DNA of 64,000 nt from Caenorhabditis elegans (Eukaryota; Nematoda; Chromadorea; Rhabditida; Rhabditidae). Positions 12,064-23,430 of the stretch are shown in pieces; positions within the stretch are counted from its first letter, which is position 1; each line of letters begins with the position of its first letter. The stretch spans positions 2,852,001-2,916,000 of the forward strand of contig NC_003279.8 in NCBI RefSeq assembly GCF_000002985.6. Direction: 5' to 3'. Both the position numbers and the translations under genes were made by a program. The notes under the pieces are model-generated. The model searched no databases, had not been told where the DNA came from, and saw nothing but the letters and a program-made list of their open reading frames with translations.

Positions 12064-13179
12064 TGTCATCAATTCAATGCTCCATCCGTGTCCGTGTCCA
12101 TTCTCCGGTGCCCCGCGACCCCCGTGACCGTCTCCACGTGTCTGCGTCTCCACCTCGTCTCGCACTATCTCCACCTCTTAATTTCTCTGCGCCCTCCGTG
12201 TCTCTCGTCGCCGGGCGCCGAATCAATGAACACCTCGGGAAGGCAGCCACACAGCAGCAGCAGCAGCAGTCCCGTTTTGTGCATGACCCCCATCATCATC
12301 ATTTGAAAAGAAAAAAAAGAACGAGAATTTTGCCCTGCGTCACCCAATTCCCCATTATATTTAGTGTCGTCTTTCCCCGTTACAGAGAGATGAGACCTTC
12401 ATTCATTAATCCCCTTTCCACTAATATAACTGTGACCTCTTGTTAATGAAAAATGTAATTTCCCTGTGTTTTTTTTTCACTTAGCTGGTTACATTTTTTA
12501 CTGAAAAATTAGCTCTTTTTACTTATTTTTACATTTAAAAAAAATTTAAAAAAATTTTTTTTTTGGTAGAAAAATTCAAACTAAAAGAAAGTGTGTATTT
12601 TAGCTTTTTTTCTTAAGTTTTACATTAAAAAATTGGAAGAATCATAAAATAATTTTATAATTTTTTAGAGTTAAGTTCGGTCATTGTGGTCTATTTTGAG
12701 TCAATTTTTCGGCGTAATCTGTGCAAAACACCGTCTTGGTAATTATTCTGCCAAAAAAAACATTAATTTTTCCGAAAAAATCGGAATTTCTCATGATTTT
12801 TTTTCAATTTTTTTTAGCAAAAATTAAAAAAAAAGAGCCAATTATTTCTGTAGTTTTCTCTGTAGTTTTTCATTTAAAAAACATCAGTTTTCCCCCATTT
12901 TTCCCCATTTTCAGGCAATTTCCCTCAAAAAATTACAAAAAAGTATTTTTGAATTTTCAGCGAATTTCTTTTGGCTTTTGGCCAAAAGAAATTCGCTAAA
13001 ACTTGAAAATTGGCTTCAAAATCGATTTTTTGCTGAAAAATGCTTGAAAAACTGTGTTTCTTATCAAATATTAATAAAAAATCGAGAAAAATCAACAGAT
13101 TTTCAAAAAAAAAAAAGAAGAAATTTCGTTAACTTTGAAAAAAAAAACCGATGATTTTGGCGATTTTTTAAATAATTTG

Positions 13180-13460
13180 AATTCCCGCGATTTAGTATCT
13201 AAACTCCGCCCATAAAACCGTGCCGCACTTTTTTTTAAATTTTTTGACAGAAATTATTATTTTTCGGGGTTTTCTCTAATTTTTTAATGAAAAAATGGGC
13301 ATAAATAATGTTCAATAAAATTTTCGAATATTTATGGCCTTTTTTGCATTAAAATGTTTTTTAACTCAAAAAATAAGAATTTCCGTCGAAATTGAAGTGC
13401 GGCACGGTTTTATGGGCGGAGTTTAGATTTCAAAACCGGTAATTCAAATTAGTTGAAAAA
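13180..13460. repeat. Foldback element, CTCCGCCCAT family
   Basis: The arms carry AAACTCCGCCCATAAAACCG (left) and its reverse complement (right) around an AT-rich middle. The same family occurs at 22035-22340 and 28440-28660. Confidence 0.75.
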
Positions 13461-13599
13461 TCGCTAAAACCGTCGGTTTCTCTTCGTTTTTCGTGACATT
13501 TCAGCATTTTTGAAAAGAAAAAGCCGAAAAACTAAAAATTGTTGGTTTTCCCGTTTTTCGGTTATTTTTTCAAAAAAAAAACCGAAAATTGGCAATTGT

Positions 13600-13905
13600 C
13601 GACCGGCAATTCTACAAAATGAGACGGTTGAGCATGTTTCCCCGGTATTTTTCATTAAAATTTAATAATACAATATAGAAAAATATTTTCTCTATCTGGA
13701 AATAATTTTTATTTGACTTGGAACAACCGAAAAAGAATTCGAAAATTTTTCACTTTCGGACAATTTTTGAAGTCTTTTTCGGTTGTTTCAAGTCAAATAA
13801 AAATTATTTCCAGATGGAGAAAATATTTTTCTATATTGTATTATTAAATTTTAATGAAAAATATCGGGGGAACATGCCCAACAGTCTAATTTTGTAAAAT
13901 TGCCG
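13600..13905. repeat. Palindromic element
   Basis: A long near-perfect inverted repeat. Arms run from about 13605-13740 and 13775-13900, including GGAAATAATTTTTATTTGAC and its complement. Confidence 0.75.
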
Positions 13906-13954
13906 CGCACCTCTGGTGTCAAATTTGCTCTAAAAAGTGCAATTTCTGCCGTTG

Positions 13955-14131
13955 CACGTGGAGTCAGAAAGTCCCATTTCGTTTTGATCTTCGAAAAATG
14001 CGGGAAAAGAGACGCAGACATCTCATCTCGTTTCGCATGGTTAAGAGCGTGCTGACGTCACAATTTTTCTGGAAAAATATTCCCGCATTTTTCGTAGATC
14101 AAACCGCAATGAGACAGCCTGACACCACGTG
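13955..14131. repeat. CACGTG-ended foldback element, copy 1
   Basis: Starts and ends with CACGTG. The inner arms contain AAAAATGCGGGA and GACGCAGAC on one side and TTCCCGCATTTTTCGTAGAT on the other. Copies 2 and 3 are at 15635 and 50471. Confidence 0.75.
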
Positions 14132-14539
14132 CCGTTGTAGGGTGTAAACCGTACTAAAAATATTGCATTCTGAATTAAAAAATATCGATTTTGAAGTGTT
14201 TTAAGATGTTTTTTTTCGGTTTTGCCCAAAAAAAACCCAAAAAGGGCTCCCCTGTTTGGGACCAGTTTAAGTATAAAATTTAATCATCAATCATCAAATT
14301 CTGAATTTCAAGCCATTCTCTGTTATCAATGTCACACTTTTTTTGGCGTAAATAAACACAAAAACCGTCTATGTTTTTGTCATCATGTTTCTCCTTCCGA
14401 TATTCGGTGTTTTATTATCATTTCTTGCTTTTAATTTCGACACTCAATCAGTGAATTATCGATTTTCCGGCGAAAATTTTAAAATCTTAAATTTCCGCTT
14501 GTTCCAGAACCTCTCCGGGGGAGAGAAAAGCTGATCGAG

Positions 14540-17254
14540 ATGGGCGGTCGACAGTCATCAGTCACCGAAGAAAGACCTCGTAGCAACTCGGTAGACACTG
14601 CACAGGTTCGGGTTCGTTTTTCGATTATTTTGGCTTAAAAATCCCTGAAAAACAGCGCCGCACAGAAAAAGAGGCGGAGCTTAGTTTTGTAACTCTGTGG
14701 CGCGGTTTTTTTTCCTGATTTTTTCGCCCGTTCCGTACTGATTTTCTGCAATAAAGTTTGATTTTTCGGTTGTTGAAAAAATGAGAAAAAAAAGTCAAAT
14801 TTAAAAAAAATCAACAAAACCGCGCCGCAGGGTTGCAAAATTACGCTCCGCCTCTTTTTCTGTGCGGCGGTGCTTTACAAAAAAATATGATAATTTTTTC
14901 GCAAATTTTTCTCAAAAATTCAGAAATTTTCCAGCTTTTCAATAATGTAAATTTCGGATAAACAAAAGGCGGAGCTTAGTTTTGCAACCCTGCGGCGCGG
15001 TTTTTTCCTGATTTTTTGATAAAATTCAATTTTTCGAATTAAAATATTATTCTTGCGCCATTTTCATCGATTTTATGTAGTTTTTCGATAAAAATAGATT
15101 TATTTATTGAAAATCTATAAAAAATTCCGAATTTTTTGAAATTACAGTACTCTTGAAAGGCGCATACGAACAAAAACTATCGTGTCGAGACCTAATACCT
15201 CAAAATTTCAAAATTTTTTGTATAAAATTTAAACATTTCCCAGGTATCCTCTCAACACTCATCCTCCCAGCGTGCAAATGTGATGACAGCAGCCGAATTT
15301 ATGCAGGTAGGCGGAAAAACGCCTGCCGCCTGCCTGACCGAAAGCCTACCTATCGCTTTAGGCGAAAGGCAGGCACTAAAACCGCGCCTGTCTACCTACT
15401 CGAAAATATATTTTAAAAATTCCAGACAATGAGAAACGCGCGATTTCTGAGCTCATCATCGGATTCGAATGCTTCTGAAGACGACGCAGGGCCCTCCCAT
15501 TCGACGACGCATGGGAATCGTTCACGAGGACTACACGCGACTCCTGGACGACTTCACGGGCACCATAGCCGTCGATCGGTTCCTGTCTTTATGATGGGTA
15601 GGATTTTTGGAAATTCCATTCATTTTATAAAATACACGTGGTATCAGACTGCCTCATTACAGTTTGATCTACAAAAAATGCGGGAATTTTTTCTCAGAAA
15701 ATTGTGACGTCAGCGAAATGAGATGAGATGTCTGCGTCTCAACTTCCGCATTTTTTGAAGATCAAATCGAAATAAGACATTTTGGCTCCACGTAAAATAT
15801 ATAATTTTCCCCAACAAAAAAAATAATTTTTCAGATATGAAATGCCCGGTTTGTCACAAAGTTGTACCATCGGACGACGCGGATATTCATCTGGTCATGT
15901 GCCTGACGAGACCCAAAATTACCTATAATGGTTAGAATTTCAACAAAAAAATTGCTGTTTTCGCAGTTTTTTTTGGTTTTTTCAGGGAAAATCTAACAAA
16001 AAACCGAAATTTTCAAATATTTTAGTCAACGATGCTCCGATATTACGCATCACGCGTTGTTTAGCGTTATCCAAAAGTTTTTTTTAAGTCGAATTTTTCT
16101 AAAATTCGATCTTTCTAGACGAAATTTATATTACGGTGAACAAAAAATTCTGAGACTGCGTATTACACAACATATTTGACGCGCAAAATATCTCGTAGCG
16201 AAAACTACAGTAATCCTCTTAAATGACTACTGTAGTGTCGATTTACGGGCTCGATTTTCAAAAATATTTTATTTTTGAATTTTGACAGTGATATTCAACT
16301 TTCCTTCGTTTTTTTCGTATTGTTTTGTCATCTTTGTGATTATTTTCAGAATTTTATTGATTAATAAATTATTTAAATTGAAAAACGTTCAATATTGGCG
16401 TATTTTTACATTATTTCTTGTCTATTGTCGGGTTTCGCCTGGAAAAAACCTACAATAGACGGGAAATAATCTAAAAATACGCCAATATTGAACGTTTTTC
16501 AATTTAAATAATCTGTTAATAGATAAAATATTAATAGAAAGCTCACAAAATGACAAAACAATACGAAAAAACGAAGGAAAATTGAATTTCGCTGTCAAAA
16601 TTCGGAAATAAAATATTTTTGAAAATCGAGGTCCCGTAAATCGACGCTACAGTAGTCATTTAAAGAATTACTGTAGTTTTCGCGACGAGATATTTTGCGC
16701 GTCAAATATGTTGTGCAATACGCATTCTATGAATTTTTGGGTTCCTGTAATATAAATTTTGTCTAAAAAGAAAGCTATTTTTCGCGGAAAACTCGAAATT
16801 TTCACGAAAAATCGGTTTTTTCTAAAAAAAAAAATTGGGGAAACGCTAAACAACGCGCGATGCGTAATATCGGAGCATCGTTGTCACTGTTTTTTTTCGA
16901 GAAAATTGCGAAAAATGTCAATTTCTCCGAAAAAATTTTTTTTTTAAATAATTCCAAAAATTTCCAGATGACGTGCTAAAAGACGACAAAGGAGAATGTT
17001 CGATTTGTCTGGAAGACCTCGAAGCTGGACACAAAATAGCACGATTACCATGTCTATGTATCTACCATAAACAGTAGGATTTTAATTTTTTTTTTTTGAA
17101 AAATTTTGAATTTTGAAAAAAAAATTTCGCAAAAAATTTTAAATTTTGAAAAAATAAATTTCCAAAAAAAAAAATTTTTTTAATTTTTTTCAGATGTATC
17201 GATGATTGGTTCAAACGGAAGAATTGCTGCCCCGAACATCCCGGTGATGATTGA
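14540..17254 (+). CDS. ZNRF1/2-type RING-finger E3 ubiquitin ligase
   Basis: Six exons join in frame: 14540-14605, 15244-15306, 15426-15597, 15835-15930, 16968-17073 and 17194-17254, giving 187 residues. The protein begins MGGRQSS, a classic myristoylation signal as in vertebrate ZNRF1/2. It then has a Ser-rich, probably disordered part (NARFLSSSSDSNASED). A Cys motif follows (MKCPVCHKVV...HLVMCL, the ZNRF zinc-finger part). The C-terminal RING has CSICLEDL, RLPCLCIYHKQCIDDWF and CCPEHP. ZNRF proteins are membrane-associated E3 ligases on endosomes and plasma membrane. The gene ends at AATAAA directly after the stop. Intron 4 (15931-16967) is dominated by a large palindrome, and introns 1 and 3 also contain foldback repeats. 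A TTCCAG acceptor near 14507 marks the 5' end of the first coding exon or a trans-splice site. Confidence 0.9.
14652..14875. repeat. Foldback element, AGGCGGAGC family
   Basis: The left arm has CGCCGCACAGAAAAAGAGGC and the right arm its complement. More copies or part copies lie at 14960-15010, 17422-17860 and 18247-18490. Confidence 0.75.
15635..15794. repeat. CACGTG-ended foldback element, copy 2
   Basis: Inside intron 3 of the ZNRF-like gene. Starts CACGTG and ends CACGTA, with inner AAAAAATGCGGGAA and TTCCGCATTTTTTGAAGATC arms. Confidence 0.7.
16025..16887. repeat. 860-bp palindrome filling intron 4 of the ZNRF-like gene
   Basis: Sequence from 16025 (GTCAACGATGCTCCGATATT) is repeated in reverse complement up to 16887, with the centre near 16440. 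The arms are long and highly similar. The part with CTCGTAGCGAAAACTACAGT also occurs at 7090-7350. Confidence 0.85.
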
Positions 17255-19404
17255 ATAAAAAAATATCTTCTAATTTTTCTGTTTCTTGTACTTTTTTCTC
17301 CCTTATTCATTTTTTTTCATTTTTTTCGCATATTTTCCTATTTTCTCGAACGATTCGACACACACACACACACAAATCATGGGTATTTTAATTTTATACT
17401 GTTGAAATTCAACGATCGAAAGCAGCGCCGTACAGAAATAAAGGCGGAGCGTAATTTTGCAACCCTGCGGCACGGTTTTCCCCTTTTTTGTTGGTATTTC
17501 GAAAAAGTTTAGACTTTACCTATTTTTCGAATTAAAATGCACTCAAAATCTTAATTTGGACATTTTCATTCGAAAAAATAAGTAAAATCGAGACTTTTTT
17601 GAGAAAATTAACAGGAAAAACTGCGCCGCAAGGTTGCAAAAATACGCCCCGCCTCTATTTCTGCGCGGCACGGTTTTTTCCTTTTCTGTTGGTTATTTTC
17701 GAATTAAAATGTTCAAGATTGTGAGAATATTTCATGCTTACAATCTTAAATTGGGCATTTTCATTCGAAAAAATTGAAAAAAAAAATCAAAGGGAAAAAC
17801 TGCGCCGCAGAGTTGCAAAAATAAGCTCCGCCTATTTTTCTGTGCGGCGCAGATCGATAGTTCAATTCCAACAGTATCTATTCGTTCTTCCCCTTTCTCC
17901 ACACAAAACCTCTGCTCCTCCAACGTCCCAGTTTTTCTAAAAAATACACTTCTGGTTTCTTTTTCGCGCGCCTGCGCGCGTGCCCAAATGCACACACTGG
18001 TTCACTTTATTTTCTGTTTTCCTCCGTCTCCTCGTCTTCTGACTCGTTTTTTTTTGTATCACACACACACACACACACACACACACTCGTCCTCTCTCTG
18101 AGGCATAATTTATACATATTTCTGTACAGTTTTTGCTCGATTGACAATGAAATTGTTGTTTCCGTTGAAAAATTCGGTGCGTTTTTACATACAAGAAGAA
18201 ATGAGGCGATGGTGGTGATACTGCTGAAATTCGATCCGTGACTTTTGCAAAAAAAAGAGGCGGGGCTTGATTTTGCAACGCTGCCGCACGGTTTTTCGCC
18301 TTTTTTTTTTGATTTTTCGATTGAAAATGTTATCCAATTTAATTCTCATAAGATTCGAGCATTAAATATTTTCGAAATCTTATGAGATTTAAATTGGATA
18401 ACATTTTCAATCGAAAAATCAAATAAAGGCGGAAAACCACGCCGCAGGATTGCAAAATTACGCTCCGCCTCTTTTTCTGAGCGGTGCGGTTCGATCATCC
18501 AATTTCAACAGTAGAACATGTAAAGCAGAAGGAAAATTATCAAATACTGAAAATATAAGGCAAAATATGGAAATAAATTAGAAAAAGGAAATATCACACG
18601 GCGGCGTTCAAGTAGACTTCTCAGCTTTCTTCTGGAAAAGTTTCAAATTTTTTGAATGTCCGAGATATTGAGGCACCACGGAAAGGAGCACTGCGGGAAG
18701 TTTTCTGCGAATTGACATCTTGAAATTTTTGAGCTAAAGATACGGTACCTGGGTCTCGAAACGACAAATTTTTCTTAAATGCGAAAATGTGTGCGCCTTT
18801 AAAGAGTACGGTAATTTCAATTTCGCGGATTTTTAACGGTTTTTTTCGTGGTTTTCTTGTTATATTTTATTTTTCTAGACAAAGAAATATTTTTTTGAAA
18901 TTTTGTTTTTTTTTCTTATTTTACCAGTGTGATAACTTTAATTTTAAGTTGAAAAAAGTTAAATTCATTCCGCAGAAAATTTGAAACTACAGTACTCCTT
19001 AAATTTTACGAAAAGTTGTCGTTTCGAGACCAAACATGCAAAATTTTTGCGGCGGTTTTTTTTTCAGTTTTCCTCAAAAAAATCATTTAAAAAATCTATG
19101 TTTCTAAAAAATGATTTAAATTTTGTTTTTTTTATTGAATTTTTTTTGTTAGTAACTTTTTTATTAATTCCGAATTATTAATTTTTAAAAAAATCGAAAT
19201 TTTTTGAATTTTTCTGTAAAAATCGAAAAAAATTCGTTTATTTTTTTTGAATTTTTTCAAAATATAATTTTTCCCGTTTTTTCGATATTTTTCAAAAAAA
19301 TTGATTTAAAAATTTTTTTTCGATTTTCTGATAAAATTTTTCTCTGAAAAAATCGCAAACTATTCGATAACACCCGTTATTCCGAAGCTTCGTTGTCTAT
19401 TAAT
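17255..19404. other. Spacer between convergent ZNRF-like and AAGAB-like genes
   Basis: Mostly foldback copies of the AGGCGGAGC family (17422-17860; 18247-18490), a CA microsatellite (about 18060-18086) and AT-rich sequence with TTTAAAGAGTACGGTAATTT-type half palindromes (18780-19010). A 36-codon minus-strand reading frame at 18718-18608 is listed separately. Confidence 0.6.
18608..18718 (-). CDS. Possible small protein, unrecognised
   Basis: Open minus-strand frame of 36 codons from ATG to TGA, starting MSIRRKLPAVLLSVVPQYLG and ending KKAEKST. It reads like a basic-hydrophobic-basic peptide. A TTTTCCAG just before KKAEKST could instead be an intron acceptor, in which case this is part of a spliced gene. 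It overlaps, antisense, a short stretch similar to the last AAGAB-like exon. No family recognised. Confidence 0.2.
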   Translation of the reverse strand: MSIRRKLPAVLLSVVPQYLGHSKNLKLFQKKAEKST

Positions 19405-22400
19405 TCAAATTTTTGTCTCTAGTGGCACAGAAAAATGGGTGTGGTTTTCAATCTCGCAATTCTCGTTTCCGTGGTGCCTCCAAAATGCTTGTCGAACCTC
19501 ATTCTCCCCGGAAGATCCACCATTTTCTCCCAGATTCTTTGTTGCACAAACGAGATCAATATCAACAGAAATCGATACATCATCCTGATTCGTTGTTCCC
19601 TCGGTAGTTGTTGGTGAATCTGGTGACAGGTTAACTCTTTCCGCGTGTTGTGGAGCTGGAATTGTGGCGTCCGGGTTTTGATCTATCCATTGAGCAAAGT
19701 GACGAATTAATTGGTCTGGAATAATTTTTTTTCACAAAAAAATCGAAAATCAAACATTTTAATTTTGCCGATATTTTTGAAATAACTTTCAAATAAATTG
19801 AATTTTTTGTTAATTTTTTTGATAAAAATTATGATTTTTCGGTTTTCTCTGGAAAAATTGGAAAATTTTTGGGTGTTGCGAACTAAAAATTTCTAAACTT
19901 TTTTTTGTTGATTTTCCGACTTTTTTCTTTTTCCATATTTAAAAAAAAACTTGCTATTTCTGAAAATTTCTTTAAATTTTGGTTATTTTTCGTGTTTTCA
20001 GGAGAAATTTTATTTTTTATTAGGTTCATCAACATTTGCAAAATTTTCTAAAAATATTTCGATTTTACGGTTTTTTCTGGTAAAACATCAGTAAAGTTTG
20101 GGTTTTTCAAACTAAAAACAAAAAAAAAGTTGAATTTTTTGATAATTTCCTTCTAAATTTGGATTTTTCGTTTTTTTTCTCTGAAAAAAAATCGAATTTC
20201 TGCGGTTTTCGAGAAACAAACATAAAAATTGAATTTTTTTTTTCAATTTCGATAAATAGCTATAAATTTTGATCATCATTTTCTTTAAAATGTTTATTTT
20301 CAGGTTTTTTTCCTAAAAAAGGCGATTTTTTTGATAAAAATTAAATTTTTGGTTTTCCGGAAAATCTAAATTTTTCGGCTTTTTGTTTGTTTTTCCGATA
20401 TTAAAAAAACTCGATATGTCTGAAAACAGCTTAAAATTTTGGGACTAATTTTTTTTTCGGTATTTCGGTATTCAGGAAAAAAGTTTAGTTTTTCAATTTA
20501 CACGGAAAAATTGAAAAATCTGATGACTTCTAGTGAAACTCCTAGTTAACTAGTTATATAACAACTTTTTTGAAATTTTTTTTGTTAAAAAAAAAGGAAA
20601 ATCAAAAATTTATAAATTATTTAAATGAAGTAAAAAATAAATAAATTTTCAATCCGATTATTTACCGGCAGCCGGTCCAGAGATCGTATCATCTTCATTC
20701 ATATTATACTCTGTTGGATCTGCTTCATCGTCCATGAAATTCGAGAGTGTACCCTGTAAAGTCTGACAAATTTGTTGAGAATTTAGAAGGTTATCGAAAT
20801 TTCACACGATTTTGGCATTTTTAAAGGCGCACGGATTAATTCAGATGGGTCTCGACGAGCAACAAAAGTTTATGGTAGTTTTTTTTTGGAATTTTTTCCT
20901 TCTTTCATTTTCCTTTCATTTTTAATGAATTTTTTCGTTTTCTGTAGAAATTCTGTAGAAAAAAATGTTCATTAAAAAAGTGTGGTTTTTCCGCGAAAAT
21001 GTCCAAAAAAACTGCCATAAACTTTTTTTCGCGTCGAGACCCATCTGAATGAATCCGTGCGCCTTTAAAAATGCCAAAATCTTGTGAAATTACGATAGAG
21101 TCGTGTATTTTAACCTTTCCAATTGCATTTACAACTCTCCATGGCCAATTACACACTTCCATGGTCTCAATGAGCCGATCGACTCCAATTTTTTCTGCTT
21201 GTTCTGCTGCTTCAACCAGTTGATCCTGAATTGAAAATTGTCTATTAAATAACTGATAATTAAAAGTGGAGTAGCGCCAGCAAGGAAATTGCTTTAAAAC
21301 ACGCCTATGGGGCCACAATGACCAAATACCATGATTAAAAAATTCAAAAAAATTTTCTAAATTTTCTATGATTTTTTGAAATTTGAAAAAATCTCAGTTT
21401 TTCCTAATTCCTATTTGAATTACCGCCAATTGGATTTTTTCGATGGAGCGCGCTTGCACGTTTTTAAATTTATTTATTTTATTTTTTGTTATTTTCCACC
21501 GATTTTCAATGTTTTCGGTGTATTTTTGCTTGAATTTTAGAGAAAAAGTCAAAATAATTGCAAATTTTCGATTAAAAAACAAGCGTACAGGCGTAAATCT
21601 GTGAAATTAATTAATTCAGGTTCGAAATCGTTTAAAAGCGTTACTTTTTGATTTTTACGCCTGTTTGCTTTTTAATCAAAAATTTGCATTTATTTTGACT
21701 TTTTCTCTAAAATTCCACCAAAAATACACCGAAAACATTAAAAATCGGTGGAAAATAACAAAAAATAAAATAAATTAATTTAAAAACGTGCAAGCGCGCT
21801 CCATCGAACAAATCCAATTGGCGGTAAATCAAATAGGAATTAGGAAAAACTGAGATTTTTTCAATTTTCAAAAAATCATATAAAATTTAGAAAATTTTTT
21901 TGAATTTTTTAATCATGGTATTTGGTCATTGTGGCCCCATAGACGTGTTTTAAAGTTTTTATTTTCAAAATACTGAAGCTGGTCCCAAATGCCAGGACAC
22001 CAAAAAGTCAAAACTAAAAAATGTTATTAAGTTTGAAAAAATACCGATTTTTCAACTAATTTCCGCGATTTTTTCACCAAAAAAACTCCGCCCATAGAAT
22101 CGTACAGCACACTTCGGTTTTTTTTTTGACGGAAATTCTCATTTTTTGTGTTGTTTTTCTAATTTTTAATAAAGAAATAGGTCATAAATGTTCAAAAATC
22201 GTACCGAGTATGACGGATTTTATTTCAAACTTTTGAACATTTAGTGCCTTTTTCTTTATTAAAAATTAGAGAAAAAACACAAAAAAAAAAGAATTTGCGT
22301 CGAAATTAAGCGGGTGTAATTCAAATTTTAGTTGAAAAATCGCCAAAATCATGGGTTTTTTTTCGGTGGTATTTCGGAATTTGGGGCATTTTTCTCCAAC

Positions 22401-23289
22401 TTTCTCCAAAAAATTACCTCATTCGGTTTCAGGAAAACAACTTCGAACTCATTTTCGGCAACAAATTTTTCAAGTCCATCAAAATCCGGACATAGTTCCA
22501 GTGATTCCACGATGATTACCTAAAAAATTTTGATTTTAAAATGGATATTCTCTTTTTTTTACAAATTTTAATAGATTTTTTTAAGAGAAAATTCAAAATT
22601 TCCTATTTTTCATCAATTTTAAATTATTTTCATGAGAAAAAACCAAAGTTTCTTCTAAAAAATGAGAAAAATGGCCAATACTTTAAGTTGTTTTTTGGAA
22701 AATCGATTTTTTGAGTTTTTTTTCGAATTAGAGAATTTTCGATTTTTTTTTTGAAAATCGAAAAGCCGGCAATTTAATTTTTTCATCAAATTTTCGTTTG
22801 AAAAAAAGAAAAATTGGCAATTTTTAAAGCTGTTTTCGGTTAATTTTTGATTTTTTCAAAACTAAAACCTTTGTATCGGCTTTAACTTGATTAGAGACAG
22901 TTTTAGCTTCTTCCAGCTGATCCATCGACTTTAATGCGAAGAAAATGCACATTATTGGAGCATTGTTGGCCTCGTAATCTGCTGACAATTCAGAAAGAGT
23001 TTCATATGTTTTAATGCCATATTTTGCAGAATAATAACTGAAAATCCATAATTAAATCCTATTTGACCCCGAATCTCTTACTATGTTTCAATGAAATAAC
23101 AATCAGCTTCTTCTTTGACAGCTTTTGAACGTTCTTCTAAACTTTTTCTGATCTGTAATTGATATTCATGAGTTATTAATAAACTCGTATTCTCCTTTTT
23201 ACCATTCCATCAGTATCACCAACGATCGCCAAGAACTGTTTCGGGGGACCCTTGCACTTCACCATGAAGTGTTCATTTTTCTCCGACAT
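19405..23289 (-). CDS. AAGAB/p34-like adaptor-complex assembly chaperone
   Basis: Seven minus-strand exons join in frame: 23289-23203, 23152-23082, 23037-22869, 22519-22418, 21225-21115, 20762-20666 and 19715-19405. They give 315 residues, about the length I recall for vertebrate AAGAB. A Rab-like fold region carries YYSAKYGIKTYETL and NNAPIMCIFFALKSM. The family-like block ENEFEVVFLKPNE is followed by GVDRLIETMEVCNWPWRVV. The C-terminal motif NEVRQAFWRHHG resembles the EKVAKAFW segment at the C-terminus of AAGAB. AAGAB helps assemble AP-1 and AP-2 clathrin adaptors in the cytosol. The start ATG is immediately preceded by CTTTCAG, a trans-splice acceptor about 100 nt after the rpl-1 poly(A) signal, so it is probably the second gene of an operon. 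The assignment rests on these blocks and the length match. Confidence 0.75.
20825..21075. repeat. TTTAAAGGCGCAC palindrome
   Basis: In the intron between AAGAB-like exons 5 and 6. The arms start TTTAAAGGCGCACGGATT and end in the complement, with GTCTCGACG inside. Half copies lie near 9740, 18785-19010, 27580-27850 and 53800. Confidence 0.7.
21264..21957. repeat. About 690-bp palindrome, copy A
   Basis: In the intron between AAGAB-like exons 4 and 5. The arms contain CACGCCTATGGGGCCACAAT and its complement, plus GGAGCGCGCTTGCACG, with the centre near 21600. A second copy is at 54550-55245. Confidence 0.8.
22035..22340. repeat. Foldback element, CTCCGCCCAT family
   Basis: An inverted repeat with AACTCCGCCCATAGAATCG on the left and AT-rich arms. 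The right arm is partly eroded. Confidence 0.55.
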
Positions 23290-23430
23290 CTGAAAGTGAC
23301 GAAAGACCAGTTCTTGTTCTAACGAAAGATTGAAGCAACTTCCGATAGACGATTGTTAGACAATGTAACTTTTGAATAATGCACGACTAGATAGAATCAA
23401 ATCAACAATGTTTATTGAATAACAAAGTAA
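23290..23430 (-). promoter_or_regulatory. Intercistronic region rpl-1 / AAGAB-like gene
   Basis: From the rpl-1 stop to the next ATG is about 140 nt on the same strand. A minus-strand AATAAA (plus 23410-23415) marks the rpl-1 3' end. The downstream ATG follows CTTTCAG directly. This spacing is typical of C. elegans SL2 operons. Confidence 0.6.

Larger units (their letters stand above)
7839..14539. other. Long spacer upstream of the ZNRF-like gene
   Basis: About 6.7 kb without a gene I can support. It contains the CCGGCAAAT array at 8405-8985, very AT-rich sequence (9300-11990), a CT tract, a more GC-balanced stretch (12061-12300) that could be promoter or 5'UTR of the plus-strand gene, and several foldback elements (13180-14131). 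A minus-strand candidate exon at 9192-9116 (MEPTRECLICGEFREKAVIY, then donor GTTACG) has no partner and is not called. Confidence 0.5.

Noticed and set aside
12088..12446. Plus-strand frames in the GC-balanced stretch after the CT tract
   Set aside because: Low-complexity Ser/Gln/His composition. Fits promoter or 5'UTR of the ZNRF-like gene better than coding sequence.
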